A DNA stretch of 64,000 nt from Aerococcaceae bacterium DSM 111020 (GCA_015863185.1 JACBXP010000007.1:61254-125253); one strand, 5' to 3'. Shown: positions 36,190 to 45,685, numbered from the stretch's first letter. The notes: generated by a model from the letters alone, not told the origin. Numbers and translations are program-made.

Positions 36190-37635
36190 ATGAAAGTATT
36201 ATATACAGCTGCCGAAGCTGCACCGTTTTTTAAAACGGGCGGCTTAGGTGATGTTGCGTACGCGCTGCCTAAAGAGATTGCCAAAGATTCTTCCATCGAT
36301 ATTCGCGTCGCGCTTCCATATTATTCTTCTATTCCGGAAGAATATAGTGAACAGATTGAAGATGTAAGACATTTTCGTTTTCAATTAGGAAATAAGAATG
36401 TCTACTGTGGTATTAAACAATTAGAGCTGGATGGAGTCATTTATTATTTCATCGATAATCTTGCTTATTTTGATCGTCCAGAATTATATGGTCAGTGGGA
36501 TGATGGCGAAAGATTTGCTTATTTTTCCTTAGCGATTATTGAGATGTTAGAGGTCATCGAATGGATTCCAGATGTCATTCATACCAATGACTGGCAGACA
36601 GCGATGATTCCGGTGATGTTAGTAGACCGCTATCATTGGAAAGAACCTCTAAAGGACATCCGTAAAGTTATTTCAATTCATAATATTCGTTTTCAAGGAA
36701 TTTATCCGCCGAATATCTTACAAAATGTGTTTGGTACTGGATTTAATACTTTTACTGAAGATGGTGTAAGAGATAATGGCAATGTTAATTATTTGAAGGG
36801 TGGCATTAATTTCTCTGATAGAGTAACAACGGTTAGTCCGACTTATGCGGAAGAGATTATGACACCAGAATTTGGTGAAGGGCTAGACGCTGTTATTCGT
36901 CATAATGGGTGGAAAGTTCGCGGAATTATCAATGGTATCGATTACGATTTAAATGATCCTGGAACTGATCCTCATCTTTCATATCATTATAATGCGGATG
37001 ATTTATCCAATAAATTCAAAAATAAAGAAGCCTTGCAAGAAGAGTTAGGTTTACCTGTTGATAAAGACATTTTTATGATAGGTGTTGTGAGTCGACTAAC
37101 TGATCAAAAAGGTTTCCAACTGGTTGAGGCGGCACTGGAAGAATTATTGCAGACAGAAGTTCAAATCGTTGTACTAGGGACAGGAGAACCTCAATTTGAA
37201 CATTCATTCCGTTACTTCCAAGATCGTTACCCAGATAAAATGCGTGCCTTAATTCAATTTGATATAGGCTTAGCCCAGAGAATCTATGCAGCAAGTGATG
37301 CCTTTTTGATGCCTAGTGCATTTGAACCATGTGGTTTATCTCAGATGATTTCGATGCGTTACGGTACTTTACCTATTGTTCATGAAACAGGAGGGCTACA
37401 AGACACTGTTCAACCATATAATCAGTATACTGGTGAAGGAACAGGGTTTACGTTTAGTCGTTTTGATCGAGATGATATGTTACCTGCAATTTATCATGCG
37501 ATGCATGTATATTATAATGACAAAAAAGCATGGTATGGAATGGTTGATCAAGCAATGAATGCAGACTTCACTTGGAGGGATCCGGCTAAGGAATATATTC
37601 AGATTTATCGTGAGATTACGGGAATAGAAGATTAA
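36190..37635 (+). CDS. glgA: Glycogen synthase (ADP-glucose type, GT5)
   Basis: The 481-residue enzyme elongates alpha-1,4 glucan from ADP-glucose. The N-terminal KTGGLGDVAYALP binds the nucleotide sugar; HTNDWQTAMIP and the C-terminal PSAFEPCGLSQMISMRYG and HETGGLQDTV blocks are all present. The ATG at 36190 starts with the standard MKVLYTAAEAAPF; the GTG at 36181 would add three residues. It is the last gene of the operon, followed by a strong terminator. Unlike many lactobacilli, glgP and a pullulanase gene do not follow it. Confidence 0.95.
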   Translation: MKVLYTAAEAAPFFKTGGLGDVAYALPKEIAKDSSIDIRVALPYYSSIPEEYSEQIEDVRHFRFQLGNKNVYCGIKQLELDGVIYYFIDNLAYFDRPELYGQWDDGERFAYFSLAIIEMLEVIEWIPDVIHTNDWQTAMIPVMLVDRYHWKEPLKDIRKVISIHNIRFQGIYPPNILQNVFGTGFNTFTEDGVRDNGNVNYLKGGINFSDRVTTVSPTYAEEIMTPEFGEGLDAVIRHNGWKVRGIINGIDYDLNDPGTDPHLSYHYNADDLSNKFKNKEALQEELGLPVDKDIFMIGVVSRLTDQKGFQLVEAALEELLQTEVQIVVLGTGEPQFEHSFRYFQDRYPDKMRALIQFDIGLAQRIYAASDAFLMPSAFEPCGLSQMISMRYGTLPIVHETGGLQDTVQPYNQYTGEGTGFTFSRFDRDDMLPAIYHAMHVYYNDKKAWYGMVDQAMNADFTWRDPAKEYIQIYREITGIED

Positions 37636-37678
37636 TCATCATATTATGGCTTTTAGCTAATGAGATAAATTAGAAGAC

Positions 37679-37710
37679 AAAAAAAGTGTTGGAATTCCAA
37701 CACTTTTTTT
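37679..37710. terminator. Perfect 32-base palindromic terminator
   Basis: Seven A, GTGTTGG, AATT, CCAACAC, seven T. It serves both glgA and the leftward YkuJ-like gene. Confidence 0.9.
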
Positions 37711-37734
37711 ATATGTTATTTCTGAAAGACAGTT

Positions 37735-37956
37735 CTATCCTAATAATTCATAGATTTCAATTGCGACTAAGTCAATATCGTCAAAACGATAAGTAGTATT
37801 GCGTTCAGAATCTCTTAATTCAAACGCTTCCTCTTCTGGGAAGTAAGATACTTGACATTTTTCTACACCGTCTAACTCAAAGCGACGAACCTCCGTCTCA
37901 GATGCTTTCGTCATTACTTCAAGTCGTTGAATAATTCCTGATAATACAGATTTCAT
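37735..37956 (-). CDS. YkuJ-family small protein
   Basis: The 73-residue cytoplasmic protein has the pattern of B. subtilis YkuJ: SVLSGIIQRLEVM at the start, the middle strand GVEKCQVSYFPEEEAFELRD, and the ending YRFDDIDLVAIEIYELL. Function is unknown; a YkuJ structure exists but without assigned activity. The ATG at 37956 has AAAGGA upstream; the frame continues 11 codons further without support. Confidence 0.82.
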   Translation of the reverse strand: MKSVLSGIIQRLEVMTKASETEVRRFELDGVEKCQVSYFPEEEAFELRDSERNTTYRFDDIDLVAIEIYELLG

Positions 37957-38062
37957 AGAAAGTCCTTTCTCTTCACTAATATTTAGCAAACTAATTCTTG
38001 AATAGAATTATGGTAACAAATACGCATTAAATTGCAAGTTATGTGGTGAAAAAATTTAAATA

Positions 38063-39286
38063 TTAAGAATCTTCACCGATTACAATATTACGAATAAATC
38101 CTTTAAAGCCATTTTGAATTCGATTGAGAAGGGGCATTTTGTGTGTTTTTCTATCAGATTTGACTATTTCATAGAATTCTAAGACATTGTCCGCAAAATT
38201 TTCAGAGGAAATACATTTTAATGCTTCCTCAGGTATTTCATGCTGTTGATTTTTTTTACGGTCGTCTAAGAAGTCGATGACTGTGGCTGCGAAATCTGTT
38301 GGTCGTTCGAATAAAACTCCCAAATCACGGGAAAATGATAAAATATCTGCCAAATAATCATTATAGAGAGCACAAATCGGTAAACGATTAACCATCGCTT
38401 CAAGGTAAGTAAGACCTTGAGATTCAGAATCGCTCGCATTCACATATAAATCTGTCATTTGATAAAAACGAGTGACTTGATTATGATCCACTTCGCCAAT
38501 AAAGTGGATTCTATTCTCCATATTGATAGAACGAGCTTGTTCTTCTAATAAAGGACGAGCAGGACCATCGCCAACAATTAAAAGATGGATCTGAGGATGT
38601 TGTTGATAGATATCAGGGAAATATTTAATGAGTTGATCGATATTTTTTTCTTTTGAAACACGAGATAATGATAGTAAGAGGAAGTCAGATTCACTAAAAC
38701 CATATTGCTTACGATCTTCCTGCCTTAGTGAATGAGAATAAGGTGGAATATCAACACCAGTCGGGATGACACGCATTTTGGTATTAACGCCATACTCTCT
38801 TAAAGTGTCATAAGTCATTTGACTTGGTGAAATAATTCCGTGAACTTGTTGACAAAAAACGCGTGTCATCGTGCGAACATGCTCAGGTTTAACTAGATCT
38901 CCGTCTAAAATGTAATGCGTGTATTTTTCATACATCGTATGATATGTATGAATAATAGGGATGTGAAGTCTAGTGGCAACGTATTGTCCTGCTAGACCTA
39001 AACTAAATTCAGTATGCGTATGGACAATATCTAGATGGTATTTCTTGGCAATTTTTAGTGCACGGTCAAACCCACTATAAGCAATTCGGCGATCCTCAAA
39101 ACTTACCAAAGGAACACTAGGAAGTCGAATGACATCTTTTTCCTTTGAGTCTGCAGCAGGATCGGTAGTAGTAAAGATAATTACTCGGTGTCCCTTCTTA
39201 ACTAATTCATCTCTTAGCGTTCGGATTGAAGTCGAAACTCCACTAATTTGTGGAAAGTATGTATCTGTAAAAAAACCTATGTTCAT
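38063..39286 (-). CDS. Glycosyltransferase family 4, probable diacylglycerol glucosyltransferase
   Basis: The 407-residue cytoplasmic, membrane-associated GT-B enzyme has the start GFFTDTYFPQISGVSTSIRTL, found in glycolipid synthases of Gram-positive cocci. It continues with HTHTEFSLGLAGQ, HTYHTMYEKYTHY and the donor-site Glu region NASDSESQGLTYLEAM (EX7E type). The basic C-terminus (NRIQNGFKGFIRNIV) could bind the membrane. The role would be to glucosylate diacylglycerol for the lipoteichoic acid anchor. Other GT4 roles are not excluded. Confidence 0.8.
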   Translation of the reverse strand: MNIGFFTDTYFPQISGVSTSIRTLRDELVKKGHRVIIFTTTDPAADSKEKDVIRLPSVPLVSFEDRRIAYSGFDRALKIAKKYHLDIVHTHTEFSLGLAGQYVATRLHIPIIHTYHTMYEKYTHYILDGDLVKPEHVRTMTRVFCQQVHGIISPSQMTYDTLREYGVNTKMRVIPTGVDIPPYSHSLRQEDRKQYGFSESDFLLLSLSRVSKEKNIDQLIKYFPDIYQQHPQIHLLIVGDGPARPLLEEQARSINMENRIHFIGEVDHNQVTRFYQMTDLYVNASDSESQGLTYLEAMVNRLPICALYNDYLADILSFSRDLGVLFERPTDFAATVIDFLDDRKKNQQHEIPEEALKCISSENFADNVLEFYEIVKSDRKTHKMPLLNRIQNGFKGFIRNIVIGEDS

Positions 39287-39505
39287 ACCGGAACTCCTTT
39301 CTTCGCTAATTGGTTCATTGTTAATTGGTATATTTCAATTTTTTTGAAAACATTTTAATATTCACTCACTTTAATTATATACGAAACAAGCGAGTCATTC
39401 ATTAAATATTTATTTTAAGTGGAAAGCATTATTTTATCATGAATCATCTTGAAATTAAAAGGAAGCCTTGTCAATGCTGAAAACAATGAGATAGAATAGC
39501 GAGTA

Positions 39506-39514
39506 TGCTATAAT
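39506..39514 (+). promoter_or_regulatory. Extended -10 promoter of the yqeG operon
   Basis: TGC followed by a perfect TATAAT (39509-39514) lies about 30 bases before yqeG and would drive the cluster yqeG to tmcAL. Confidence 0.6.
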
Positions 39515-39545
39515 AAATTATAAATTCAATTTTTTAGGAGCAACT

Positions 39546-40070
39546 ATGAAAAAATATTTTACACCAACTTGGAAAATAGAATCGATCTATGCCATCACGC
39601 CCGCTCAATTGATTCAACATGATATCAAAGCAGTTATTGTTGATTTAGATAACACACTCCTTCCCTGGAATGAACCCGTTTATTCCAAAGATATGGAAGA
39701 ATGGATTACAGCGTTACGTGCCAATGGTTTAGGAATATATCTTTTATCGAATAATAATTATGATCGGGTTGCGAAAGTAGCAGAACCTTTGCAACTAAAT
39801 TTTACAGCATCTGCATTGAAGCCACGTGGCAAACATTTCAGATATGCAGTTAAAGATTTGAACGTAGCGGATGAAAATATTGTCGTCATCGGAGACCAAT
39901 TAATTACCGATGTCTTAGGTGCTAATCGCAGAGGATTAAAGAGTATATTGGTAAAGCCAATGGTACCGAACGATAATATCTTTACATGGTTAAATCGCAC
40001 ACTAGAAAAAGGTTTAATGAAACTTGTCGGGATTGATCGCAAACAAGATTGGGGGAACCGACTTGACTGA
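39546..40070 (+). CDS. yqeG: YqeG-family HAD IIIA phosphatase
   Basis: The 174-residue HAD-superfamily protein has motif I VDLDNTLLPWN (near residue 36), motif II YLLSNNNYDRV, Lys in ALKPRGKHF and motif III VVIGDQLITDVLGANR. It matches the conserved Firmicutes YqeG, a putative phosphatase, here in the usual place before yqeH. Its substrate is not established. Confidence 0.9.
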   Translation: MKKYFTPTWKIESIYAITPAQLIQHDIKAVIVDLDNTLLPWNEPVYSKDMEEWITALRANGLGIYLLSNNNYDRVAKVAEPLQLNFTASALKPRGKHFRYAVKDLNVADENIVVIGDQLITDVLGANRRGLKSILVKPMVPNDNIFTWLNRTLEKGLMKLVGIDRKQDWGNRLD

Positions 40071-41175
40071 AGAGCAATATCAATGTATTGGATGTGGAGC
40101 TGAGATACAAGTAGAAGAGCCCGAAGAAAAAGGCTATCTTCCACTAAGTGCATTTGAAAAAGGAAAAGAAAAAGGCGAATTTTATTGTCAAAGATGTTTT
40201 CGTTTGCGCCATTATAATGAATTACAAGATTTAGATATTTCAGAAGAACTATTTTTAGATCGACTGAATCTAATCGCTGAGGATGACGCCTTCGTTATTC
40301 AAGTGATTGATCTATTTGACATTGAAGGAACTGTTATTTCCGGATTGGAACGATTCATTCAAGGACAGCCTTATATTGTTGTTGGAAATAAATTGGATAT
40401 CTTACCTAAGTCCGTCAAAGAAAATAGAATTCGACACTGGTTAAAGGAACAATTATATATTAATGGTTTACATCCGGAAGAAGTTATCTTATTATCTGCT
40501 ACGAAGCAGTCAACATTAGAAACTTTAATATCAATCATTGAAAAAGAAATACATCACCATAATATTTACATTGTCGGAGTGACTAATGTTGGCAAATCGA
40601 CTTTAATTAATCAACTGATTCAATATTATGGTGGCGAAGCTAATATTATTACTACCTCGAATTTTCCAGGGACGACATTGGATTTGATTGAGATTCCCTT
40701 AACGGATAACAATTCAATCATCGATACCCCTGGAATTATACGACAAAGTCAAGCAGCCCATTTAGTTTCACGTCAAAGTATGCAGAAATTATTACCTACT
40801 AAGCCTATTAAGCCTAGAACTTTTCAATTAAATTCGAATCAATCCATCTTTTTTGGCGGAATGGCTTGGCTTGATTTTGTAAAAGGAGATAAAACAGCAT
40901 TCACATTTTATGTGAATAATGATTTATATTTGCATCGTACGAAAACAGAAAATGCTGAAAATATTTATCAAGAACATATAGGAGAACTACTCAGTCCACC
41001 CATGAAACATGAAGTTGATGATTATCCGGAACTAACAAGTATTGATATTCAACTGAATGCAGAGCAAGACTTAGTAATCTCAAGTTTAGGATGGGTGACA
41101 GTAAACAAATCTGTTCAATTAAGACTGCATCTTCCTAAGCGCGTCCATTATTCAATCCGTCAACAAATGATTTAG
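40063..41175 (+). CDS. yqeH: Circularly permuted GTPase YqeH (30S assembly)
   Basis: The protein has 370 residues. An N-terminal zinc finger (CIGCG ... CQRC) precedes a permuted G domain: G4 NKLD (near residue 115), then G1 GVTNVGKSTLINQ (near 175) and G3 DTPG (near 223). YqeH is needed for 30S subunit assembly in B. subtilis. The start is the TTG at 40063, with GGGGGAA upstream and an 8-base overlap with yqeG; the ATG at 40024 lies inside yqeG and would add 13 unusual residues. Confidence 0.93.
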   Translation: MTEEQYQCIGCGAEIQVEEPEEKGYLPLSAFEKGKEKGEFYCQRCFRLRHYNELQDLDISEELFLDRLNLIAEDDAFVIQVIDLFDIEGTVISGLERFIQGQPYIVVGNKLDILPKSVKENRIRHWLKEQLYINGLHPEEVILLSATKQSTLETLISIIEKEIHHHNIYIVGVTNVGKSTLINQLIQYYGGEANIITTSNFPGTTLDLIEIPLTDNNSIIDTPGIIRQSQAAHLVSRQSMQKLLPTKPIKPRTFQLNSNQSIFFGGMAWLDFVKGDKTAFTFYVNNDLYLHRTKTENAENIYQEHIGELLSPPMKHEVDDYPELTSIDIQLNAEQDLVISSLGWVTVNKSVQLRLHLPKRVHYSIRQQMI

Positions 41176-41183
41176 GAGATAGA

Positions 41184-41489
41184 ATGACCAAATTAACAAA
41201 AACACAACTCAAAACATTAAGAAAATTGTCTCATAAAGAAAAACCCATTTTACAAATAGGTAAACAAGGGTTAACCGATGCTTTTATTGACCAAATAGAT
41301 TCTGCACTCGAGAAAAGAGAATTAGTAAAATTTAATATTTTACAGAATTCAGACGAATCCATTGAGAAAGCCGCAGAAGATATTGCCACTCAGATAAATG
41401 CTCAGATCGTTCAAACCATTGGGAGCACAGCGATATTATATCGTCAATCAACAAAAGAAAAAAATCGAAAAATAACAGAACAACTTTAA
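41184..41489 (+). CDS. yhbY: YhbY-type RNA-binding protein (CRM domain)
   Basis: The 101-residue protein has the CRM fold pattern: LKTLRKLSHKEKPILQIGKQGLTDAFIDQID and the central ELVKFNILQNS strand. YhbY associates with pre-50S ribosomes. The basic tail beyond residue 88 is longer than usual. It lies in the normal cluster position between yqeH and nadD; aroE, present between them in Bacillus, is absent. Confidence 0.92.
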   Translation: MTKLTKTQLKTLRKLSHKEKPILQIGKQGLTDAFIDQIDSALEKRELVKFNILQNSDESIEKAAEDIATQINAQIVQTIGSTAILYRQSTKEKNRKITEQL

Positions 41490-41509
41490 AGCGTTAGGAG
41501 AGAATAATA

Positions 41510-42181
41510 ATGAGTTTTTCAATGGTTGACACCCAAATAAATCTCGAAGATCTTATAGCGAATCTCACACTTGATCAACTAGCTAGTGAAATGAATGATC
41601 AAGAGAGACGTCGTATCGGGATTCTTGGGGGGACCTTTAATCCTCCTCACTTAGGACATTTATTAATGGCAGAACAAGTTGGGAATCAATTAGAACTTGA
41701 TGAAGTTTGGTTCATGCCGACTGCTAAGCCGCCTCATAAGCCGGGTAAGAAAACAATTCAATCCCAGCATCGATTAGCAATGCTTGATTTAGCTATCTCG
41801 AACAATCCATTATTTAAGATTCAACCGTATGAAATTAATCGTGGGGGGACGAACTACACGATTGATACAATGCGACACTTTACGCAAAATTTTCCTGAAT
41901 CGGATTTTTATTTTATTATCGGTGGTGATAGTGCAAATGATTTGGATTTGTGGCGTGAAGCAGATGCACTGACGCAATTAGTTCAATTTGTTGGTGTAAG
42001 ACGTCCAGGACAGCCGCCCTATACAGGAAAATACCCGATTTTATGGGTGGATTCTCCTTTGGTTGATATTAGTTCCACTGAGATTCGTTTGCGTGTATTT
42101 TTGGAACAATCCATTCGATATCAAGTGCCGCTTGAAGTAGAAAAGTATATTCAGTCGCACCAGTTATATAGACAGATTTAG
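41510..42181 (+). CDS. nadD: Nicotinate-nucleotide adenylyltransferase
   Basis: The 223-residue enzyme makes deamido-NAD from nicotinate mononucleotide and ATP. The nucleotide-binding loop is IGILGGTFNPPHLGH and the C-terminal ISSTEIR motif is present. The catalytic part begins near residue 36; the first 35 residues (SFSMVDTQINLEDLIAN...) are an extension absent from typical NadD but preceded by a good ribosome site (AGGAGA). No better internal start is apparent. Confidence 0.93.
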   Translation: MSFSMVDTQINLEDLIANLTLDQLASEMNDQERRRIGILGGTFNPPHLGHLLMAEQVGNQLELDEVWFMPTAKPPHKPGKKTIQSQHRLAMLDLAISNNPLFKIQPYEINRGGTNYTIDTMRHFTQNFPESDFYFIIGGDSANDLDLWREADALTQLVQFVGVRRPGQPPYTGKYPILWVDSPLVDISSTEIRLRVFLEQSIRYQVPLEVEKYIQSHQLYRQI

Positions 42182-42201
42182 GAATGGAGTAGAAATGCCC
42201 T

Positions 42202-42792
42202 ATGTCCAAGATGAATTCATTTAAACGTAAGGATATTGTTCGATTCGTAAAGAAACAATTATCACCGTCACGTTTTAATCACACTTTGAGAGTAGAAGAA
42301 ACAGCACTTGATATAGCGAATCATTATCATTACCCTGCAAATGCTGTAAGTGTAGCTGCTTTACTTCATGATGTTTGTAAGGAAATTAAGAAAAATGAGA
42401 TGTTTCATCTAGCGACCAGTTATTTGCAGCGAATGAATATTGAAATGGAGATTGAATCAGGTGGACCCGCCATTTGGCACGGTTTAGCAGCGGCCGAACT
42501 TGCTGTGACGATGTTTGGTATTCATCAACCTGAAATTCTTTCTGCAATAGCCTTTCACACGACAGGATGGTATGAGATGTCCCCATTAAGTCAAATTATC
42601 TTTATGGCGGATTATATAGAACCAGGGCGACAATTCAAAAAAATAACGAAAGCTAGAAAATTAACGTATACTGATCTAGATGAGGCGACGATTTTTCAAA
42701 TGAAACAATCTATTCGTCATTTAGCAAAAAATGAACAACGTATTTTTATTGAAAGTGTAAAGATTTATAACCATTGGGTCGCAAAACTTTAG
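42202..42792 (+). CDS. yqeK: YqeK-type HD-domain hydrolase (Ap4A hydrolase)
   Basis: The 196-residue protein has the HD metal site RFNHTLRVEETALDIA (His), ALLHDVCKE (His-Asp) and GPAIWHG / FHTTGW (His). This matches bacterial YqeK, shown in B. subtilis and staphylococci to split diadenosine tetraphosphate symmetrically into ADP. It is normally next to nadD, as here. The start used is ATG 42202; the upstream ribosome site is TGGAGTAG at a somewhat long spacing. Confidence 0.9.
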   Translation: MSKMNSFKRKDIVRFVKKQLSPSRFNHTLRVEETALDIANHYHYPANAVSVAALLHDVCKEIKKNEMFHLATSYLQRMNIEMEIESGGPAIWHGLAAAELAVTMFGIHQPEILSAIAFHTTGWYEMSPLSQIIFMADYIEPGRQFKKITKARKLTYTDLDEATIFQMKQSIRHLAKNEQRIFIESVKIYNHWVAKL

Positions 42793-42800
42793 GAGGTATC

Positions 42801-43169
42801 ATGACACCGATAAATAAATTAGAAATCATAACAAAAGCTGCCGATGATAGTTTGGCGAAAGACATTGTGGCATTAGAAGTTCACGAATTAACTCCATTAG
42901 CTGATTATTTTCTTATTATGAGTGCTAATAATGAGAGACAACAAGATGCCATTGTTCGCGAAATTATTGATACGTGTAAAATAGAAGATATTGATATAAA
43001 GAATGTTGAAGGAAAAGCAGGCGGACGTTGGACTTTAATTGATTTACATGACATTATTGTTCATGTGTTTCATTATAATGAACGATCACACTATAATTTG
43101 GAAAATATTTGGAAAGAAGCACCACTCGTTAATCTCAATGATTGGATTGATGCAGATGAGTTTTCATAA
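42801..43169 (+). CDS. rsfS: Ribosomal silencing factor RsfS
   Basis: The 122-residue protein binds L14 and blocks subunit joining under starvation. Family motifs are LADYFLIMSANNERQQDAI, the GKAGGRWTLIDLHDIIVHVF tract and the C-terminal Trp (YNLENIWKEAP). The ATG at 42801 has AGGAGG four bases upstream; the frame reaches back into yqeK without support. Confidence 0.94.
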   Translation: MTPINKLEIITKAADDSLAKDIVALEVHELTPLADYFLIMSANNERQQDAIVREIIDTCKIEDIDIKNVEGKAGGRWTLIDLHDIIVHVFHYNERSHYNLENIWKEAPLVNLNDWIDADEFS

Positions 43170-43905
43170 AATAGCGAGTGTTTACGATCGATTTAATGAT
43201 TTGTCAGTTTATGCTCATTGGCTAGATTTCACTTTGAATGCATTGAATGAAGAACCAGAAAAGGTACTGGATTTGGCATGTGGAACAGGTTGGTTTACCC
43301 AATTGTTGAGTCCTTTCTGTGGTCATATTACGGGGATAGATATTGATCAAGGGATGCTTGATATTGCTGAAAAAGAATTGAAAAACCTCGAGAATGTGAC
43401 ACTTAAACAAGGAGATATGAGGAGTCTGCAGTTATCGGATAATCAATACGATTTAGTAACCTGTTATTTAGATTCGATTTGTTTTTTAAAGGATGCGTCA
43501 GCAGTTCAGCAAGCTTTTCAAGAAATGTATCGTGTCCTTAAACCTGGTGGAACATTATTGTTTGATGTATTTACACCAGCGATGATTGTAAATAATTTTG
43601 ATAATTTTATGTATCATGATTATGATGAGACAGCTGCATTCATGTGGGATAGTACGATATATCAAGAAGATATATCGGTATCTCATCACTTGGTGGTATT
43701 TGAAGAAAAGAAAGCCACAGGAAATTATCAGCGACATGAAGTCACTCTGGAAGAGCGAACGTATCCCCTGACAGATTATCTGTTATGGCTGGAGCAAGCT
43801 GGTTTCAACAAAGGTATTGAGATATTCGTTGATTATGCGCGTCGTCCCTTAGATATTGAGCAAGACCAAGATGAGGAAAGATGGTTTTTCAGAATTGAAA
43901 AATAA
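43156..43905 (+). CDS. Class I SAM-dependent methyltransferase
   Basis: The 249-residue protein has the Rossmann-like fold motifs: motif I VLDLACGTGWFT (near residue 36), motif II IDIDQGMLDIAEK, then LKQGDMRSLQL and the post-motif LKPGGTLLFDVFTP. The N-terminus HKIASVYDRFND is typical of the methyltransferase found after rsfS in lactic acid bacteria. The target is unknown; a ribosome- or RNA-linked role is suggested by context only. The start lies inside rsfS (14-base overlap) without a clear ribosome site, so translation is probably coupled. Confidence 0.85.
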   Translation: MSFHKIASVYDRFNDLSVYAHWLDFTLNALNEEPEKVLDLACGTGWFTQLLSPFCGHITGIDIDQGMLDIAEKELKNLENVTLKQGDMRSLQLSDNQYDLVTCYLDSICFLKDASAVQQAFQEMYRVLKPGGTLLFDVFTPAMIVNNFDNFMYHDYDETAAFMWDSTIYQEDISVSHHLVVFEEKKATGNYQRHEVTLEERTYPLTDYLLWLEQAGFNKGIEIFVDYARRPLDIEQDQDEERWFFRIEK

Positions 43906-45070
43906 GCCTATTGTTTTAGGAATTATTGCAGAGTATAATCCATTTCATTATGGACATGCTTATCAATTGCAAGCTCTGAGAGAGATAACACGTGCTCAAA
44001 CGGTGATTGTATTAATGTCCGGAAATGTTGTCCAACGGGGCGAATTCGCGTTGGTAGATAAATGGAAACGTGCCGAGGCAGCACTGAAGTCAGGGGCGGA
44101 TCTAGTTCTCGAAGCTCCTATTGTTGCAAGTTTGCAGGGAGCAGATTTTTTTGCGAAATACAATGTCCAACTAATCAAACAGTGTGTTGTGACAACCTTG
44201 GGGTTTGGAACCGAAACGGCCAGCACAGAAGAATTAAAAGAATTTCTTGACTGGCAAAATATCCACAAGAATGCCATTGATCGATATATTAAGGAAGCTC
44301 TCCAGGAAGGGTTATCCTATGCAGCGAGTTATCATTTTGCTATTCATCAGCTAGAGAATGTACCCACCTTTGATATCTCGAGCCCGAATCACATGCTTGC
44401 TGTTCAGTATATAAAAGCAAATAAAGAGTCTCTAAATCAAATGGATATTGTCGCTTTGCCACGATTAAATTCACAAGATGGCCAAATCATTCATTCAGGT
44501 AGTGAGATTCGTCAGAAACTAAAAAAGGAGGAAAAGCCTCAAGAACTAGTGCCGCAATCGATGGCTCAATTGTTGGAAGAAAGCTATCTGATGGACTGGG
44601 ATCATGCCTATCCTTTTTTAAGATATCGATTAGCGCAACATCAGCCTGAATCATTGCGTCATATATGGGGCATGAGAGAAGGCATTGAACATTTATTATT
44701 AAAAAATATTTATCTGACAAACAACTATAATCATTTCTTAGAGAGTATGCTTAGTAAGCGCTGGACAAAATCCAGTATCCAAAGAATTCTAATGAGTATT
44801 TTATTAGATATTTCTACTTCTGAATGGCATAGATGGGAAGCACAACTTTACCATCAACCAACAGTTCAAGTATTAGGATTCACAGAGGCTGGACAGAAAC
44901 ATCTTAAAAGCTTAAAATCACAGCATAAAATGACGATGATTAGTAATCTGAATCAAAAAACAGCCTCTCTATTTTCTGGAAATTTGAGGGCAGATGCGAT
45001 AATGCGAATGATTTCATCAGATGAGATCTCAGAGCAAAACTTTACTAGAAGACCTATCATAATAAAATAA
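43871..45070 (+). CDS. tmcAL: tRNA(Met) cytidine acetate ligase (TmcAL, YlbM family)
   Basis: The enzyme has about 399 residues and makes N4-acetylcytidine in elongator tRNA(Met) using acetate and ATP. The nucleotidyltransferase-type motif GIIAEYNPFHYGHAYQL begins near residue 14, followed by VIVLMSGNVVQRGEFALVDKW. An ISSPNHMLAVQYIKA segment follows, then a C-terminal alpha-helical domain. The start is uncertain: ATG 43871 has no ribosome site, while the TTG at 43895 would give the usual short N-terminus (MKNKPIVLGII) and lies 14 bases after GAGGAAAG. The gene overlaps the methyltransferase end in either case. Confidence 0.88.
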   Translation: MRKDGFSELKNKPIVLGIIAEYNPFHYGHAYQLQALREITRAQTVIVLMSGNVVQRGEFALVDKWKRAEAALKSGADLVLEAPIVASLQGADFFAKYNVQLIKQCVVTTLGFGTETASTEELKEFLDWQNIHKNAIDRYIKEALQEGLSYAASYHFAIHQLENVPTFDISSPNHMLAVQYIKANKESLNQMDIVALPRLNSQDGQIIHSGSEIRQKLKKEEKPQELVPQSMAQLLEESYLMDWDHAYPFLRYRLAQHQPESLRHIWGMREGIEHLLLKNIYLTNNYNHFLESMLSKRWTKSSIQRILMSILLDISTSEWHRWEAQLYHQPTVQVLGFTEAGQKHLKSLKSQHKMTMISNLNQKTASLFSGNLRADAIMRMISSDEISEQNFTRRPIIIK

Positions 45071-45085
45071 AACGACAAAATAATA

Positions 45086-45114
45086 TTGACTTTAAGGCAG
45101 AAATTGCATATAAT
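45086..45114 (+). promoter_or_regulatory. Strong promoter of yceD-rpmF
   Basis: TTGACT (45086-45091) and TATAAT (45109-45114) are 17 bases apart, the best sigma-A match in the window, 28 bases before the ATG. Confidence 0.8.
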
Positions 45115-45142
45115 GTTATTTGTTGTTTCAGAGGTGATAACG

Positions 45143-45685
45143 ATGAAATTTACGATTCAACAGATTAAAGAGCAACCGAATCAATTATTGAAACTTGAAG
45201 AAGTACTAAATATTAAAAATGATTTAATAGAACGGATGTCTTCAATTATTGATGTTCACAATACCCATGTTGATGGCTATTATGTCGCAGTTGATAATGA
45301 AGTATTACTCCATTGCACAATTGATACAGACTTAACATTGCCTTCAACTCGTACGCTCGAACCGGTAACCATTCATTTAACGATTCCTGTCAAGGAACGT
45401 TATGTTACAAATAATCAAGCGACAAATCTTGATGAACATGAAGAGGTTACGATTGTCGTTGAAGATGAGACATTGAATCTTCAGGAAGTTGTCATTGATA
45501 ATATCTTACTTAATATTCCGATGAAAATAATAGGTGATGATGAATCAGATGACGCATTGCCATCAGGAAATGATTGGACAGTGATGACTGAAGAAACATA
45601 CCTACAACAACAAGCAGAAATTCAAGAATCTGCTGTTGACCCGCGTTTTGCAGCATTGCAAGACTTATTAGATAATGAAGATTAA
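45143..45685 (+). CDS. yceD: YceD/DUF177 family protein
   Basis: The 180-residue protein shows the DUF177 patterns: a central cysteine-containing strand ([30 protein letters not shown]), then acidic segments and [17 protein letters not shown]. The C-terminus ends [15 protein letters not shown], the classic YceD ending. It is almost always upstream of rpmF, as here. A role in 23S rRNA processing has been proposed in plants and bacteria. The ATG at 45143 has GAGGTGA upstream; the longer frame from 45086 begins inside the promoter. Confidence 0.92.
   Translation: MKFTIQQIKEQPNQLLKLEEVLNIKNDLIERMSSIIDVHNTHVDGYYVAVDNEVLLHCTIDTDLTLPSTRTLEPVTIHLTIPVKERYVTNNQATNLDEHEEVTIVVEDETLNLQEVVIDNILLNIPMKIIGDDESDDALPSGNDWTVMTEETYLQQQAEIQESAVDPRFAALQDLLDNED

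Noticed and set aside
44062..44277. Open frames on both strands inside tmcAL.
   Set aside because: They lack ribosome sites and family similarity and are shadows of the real gene.
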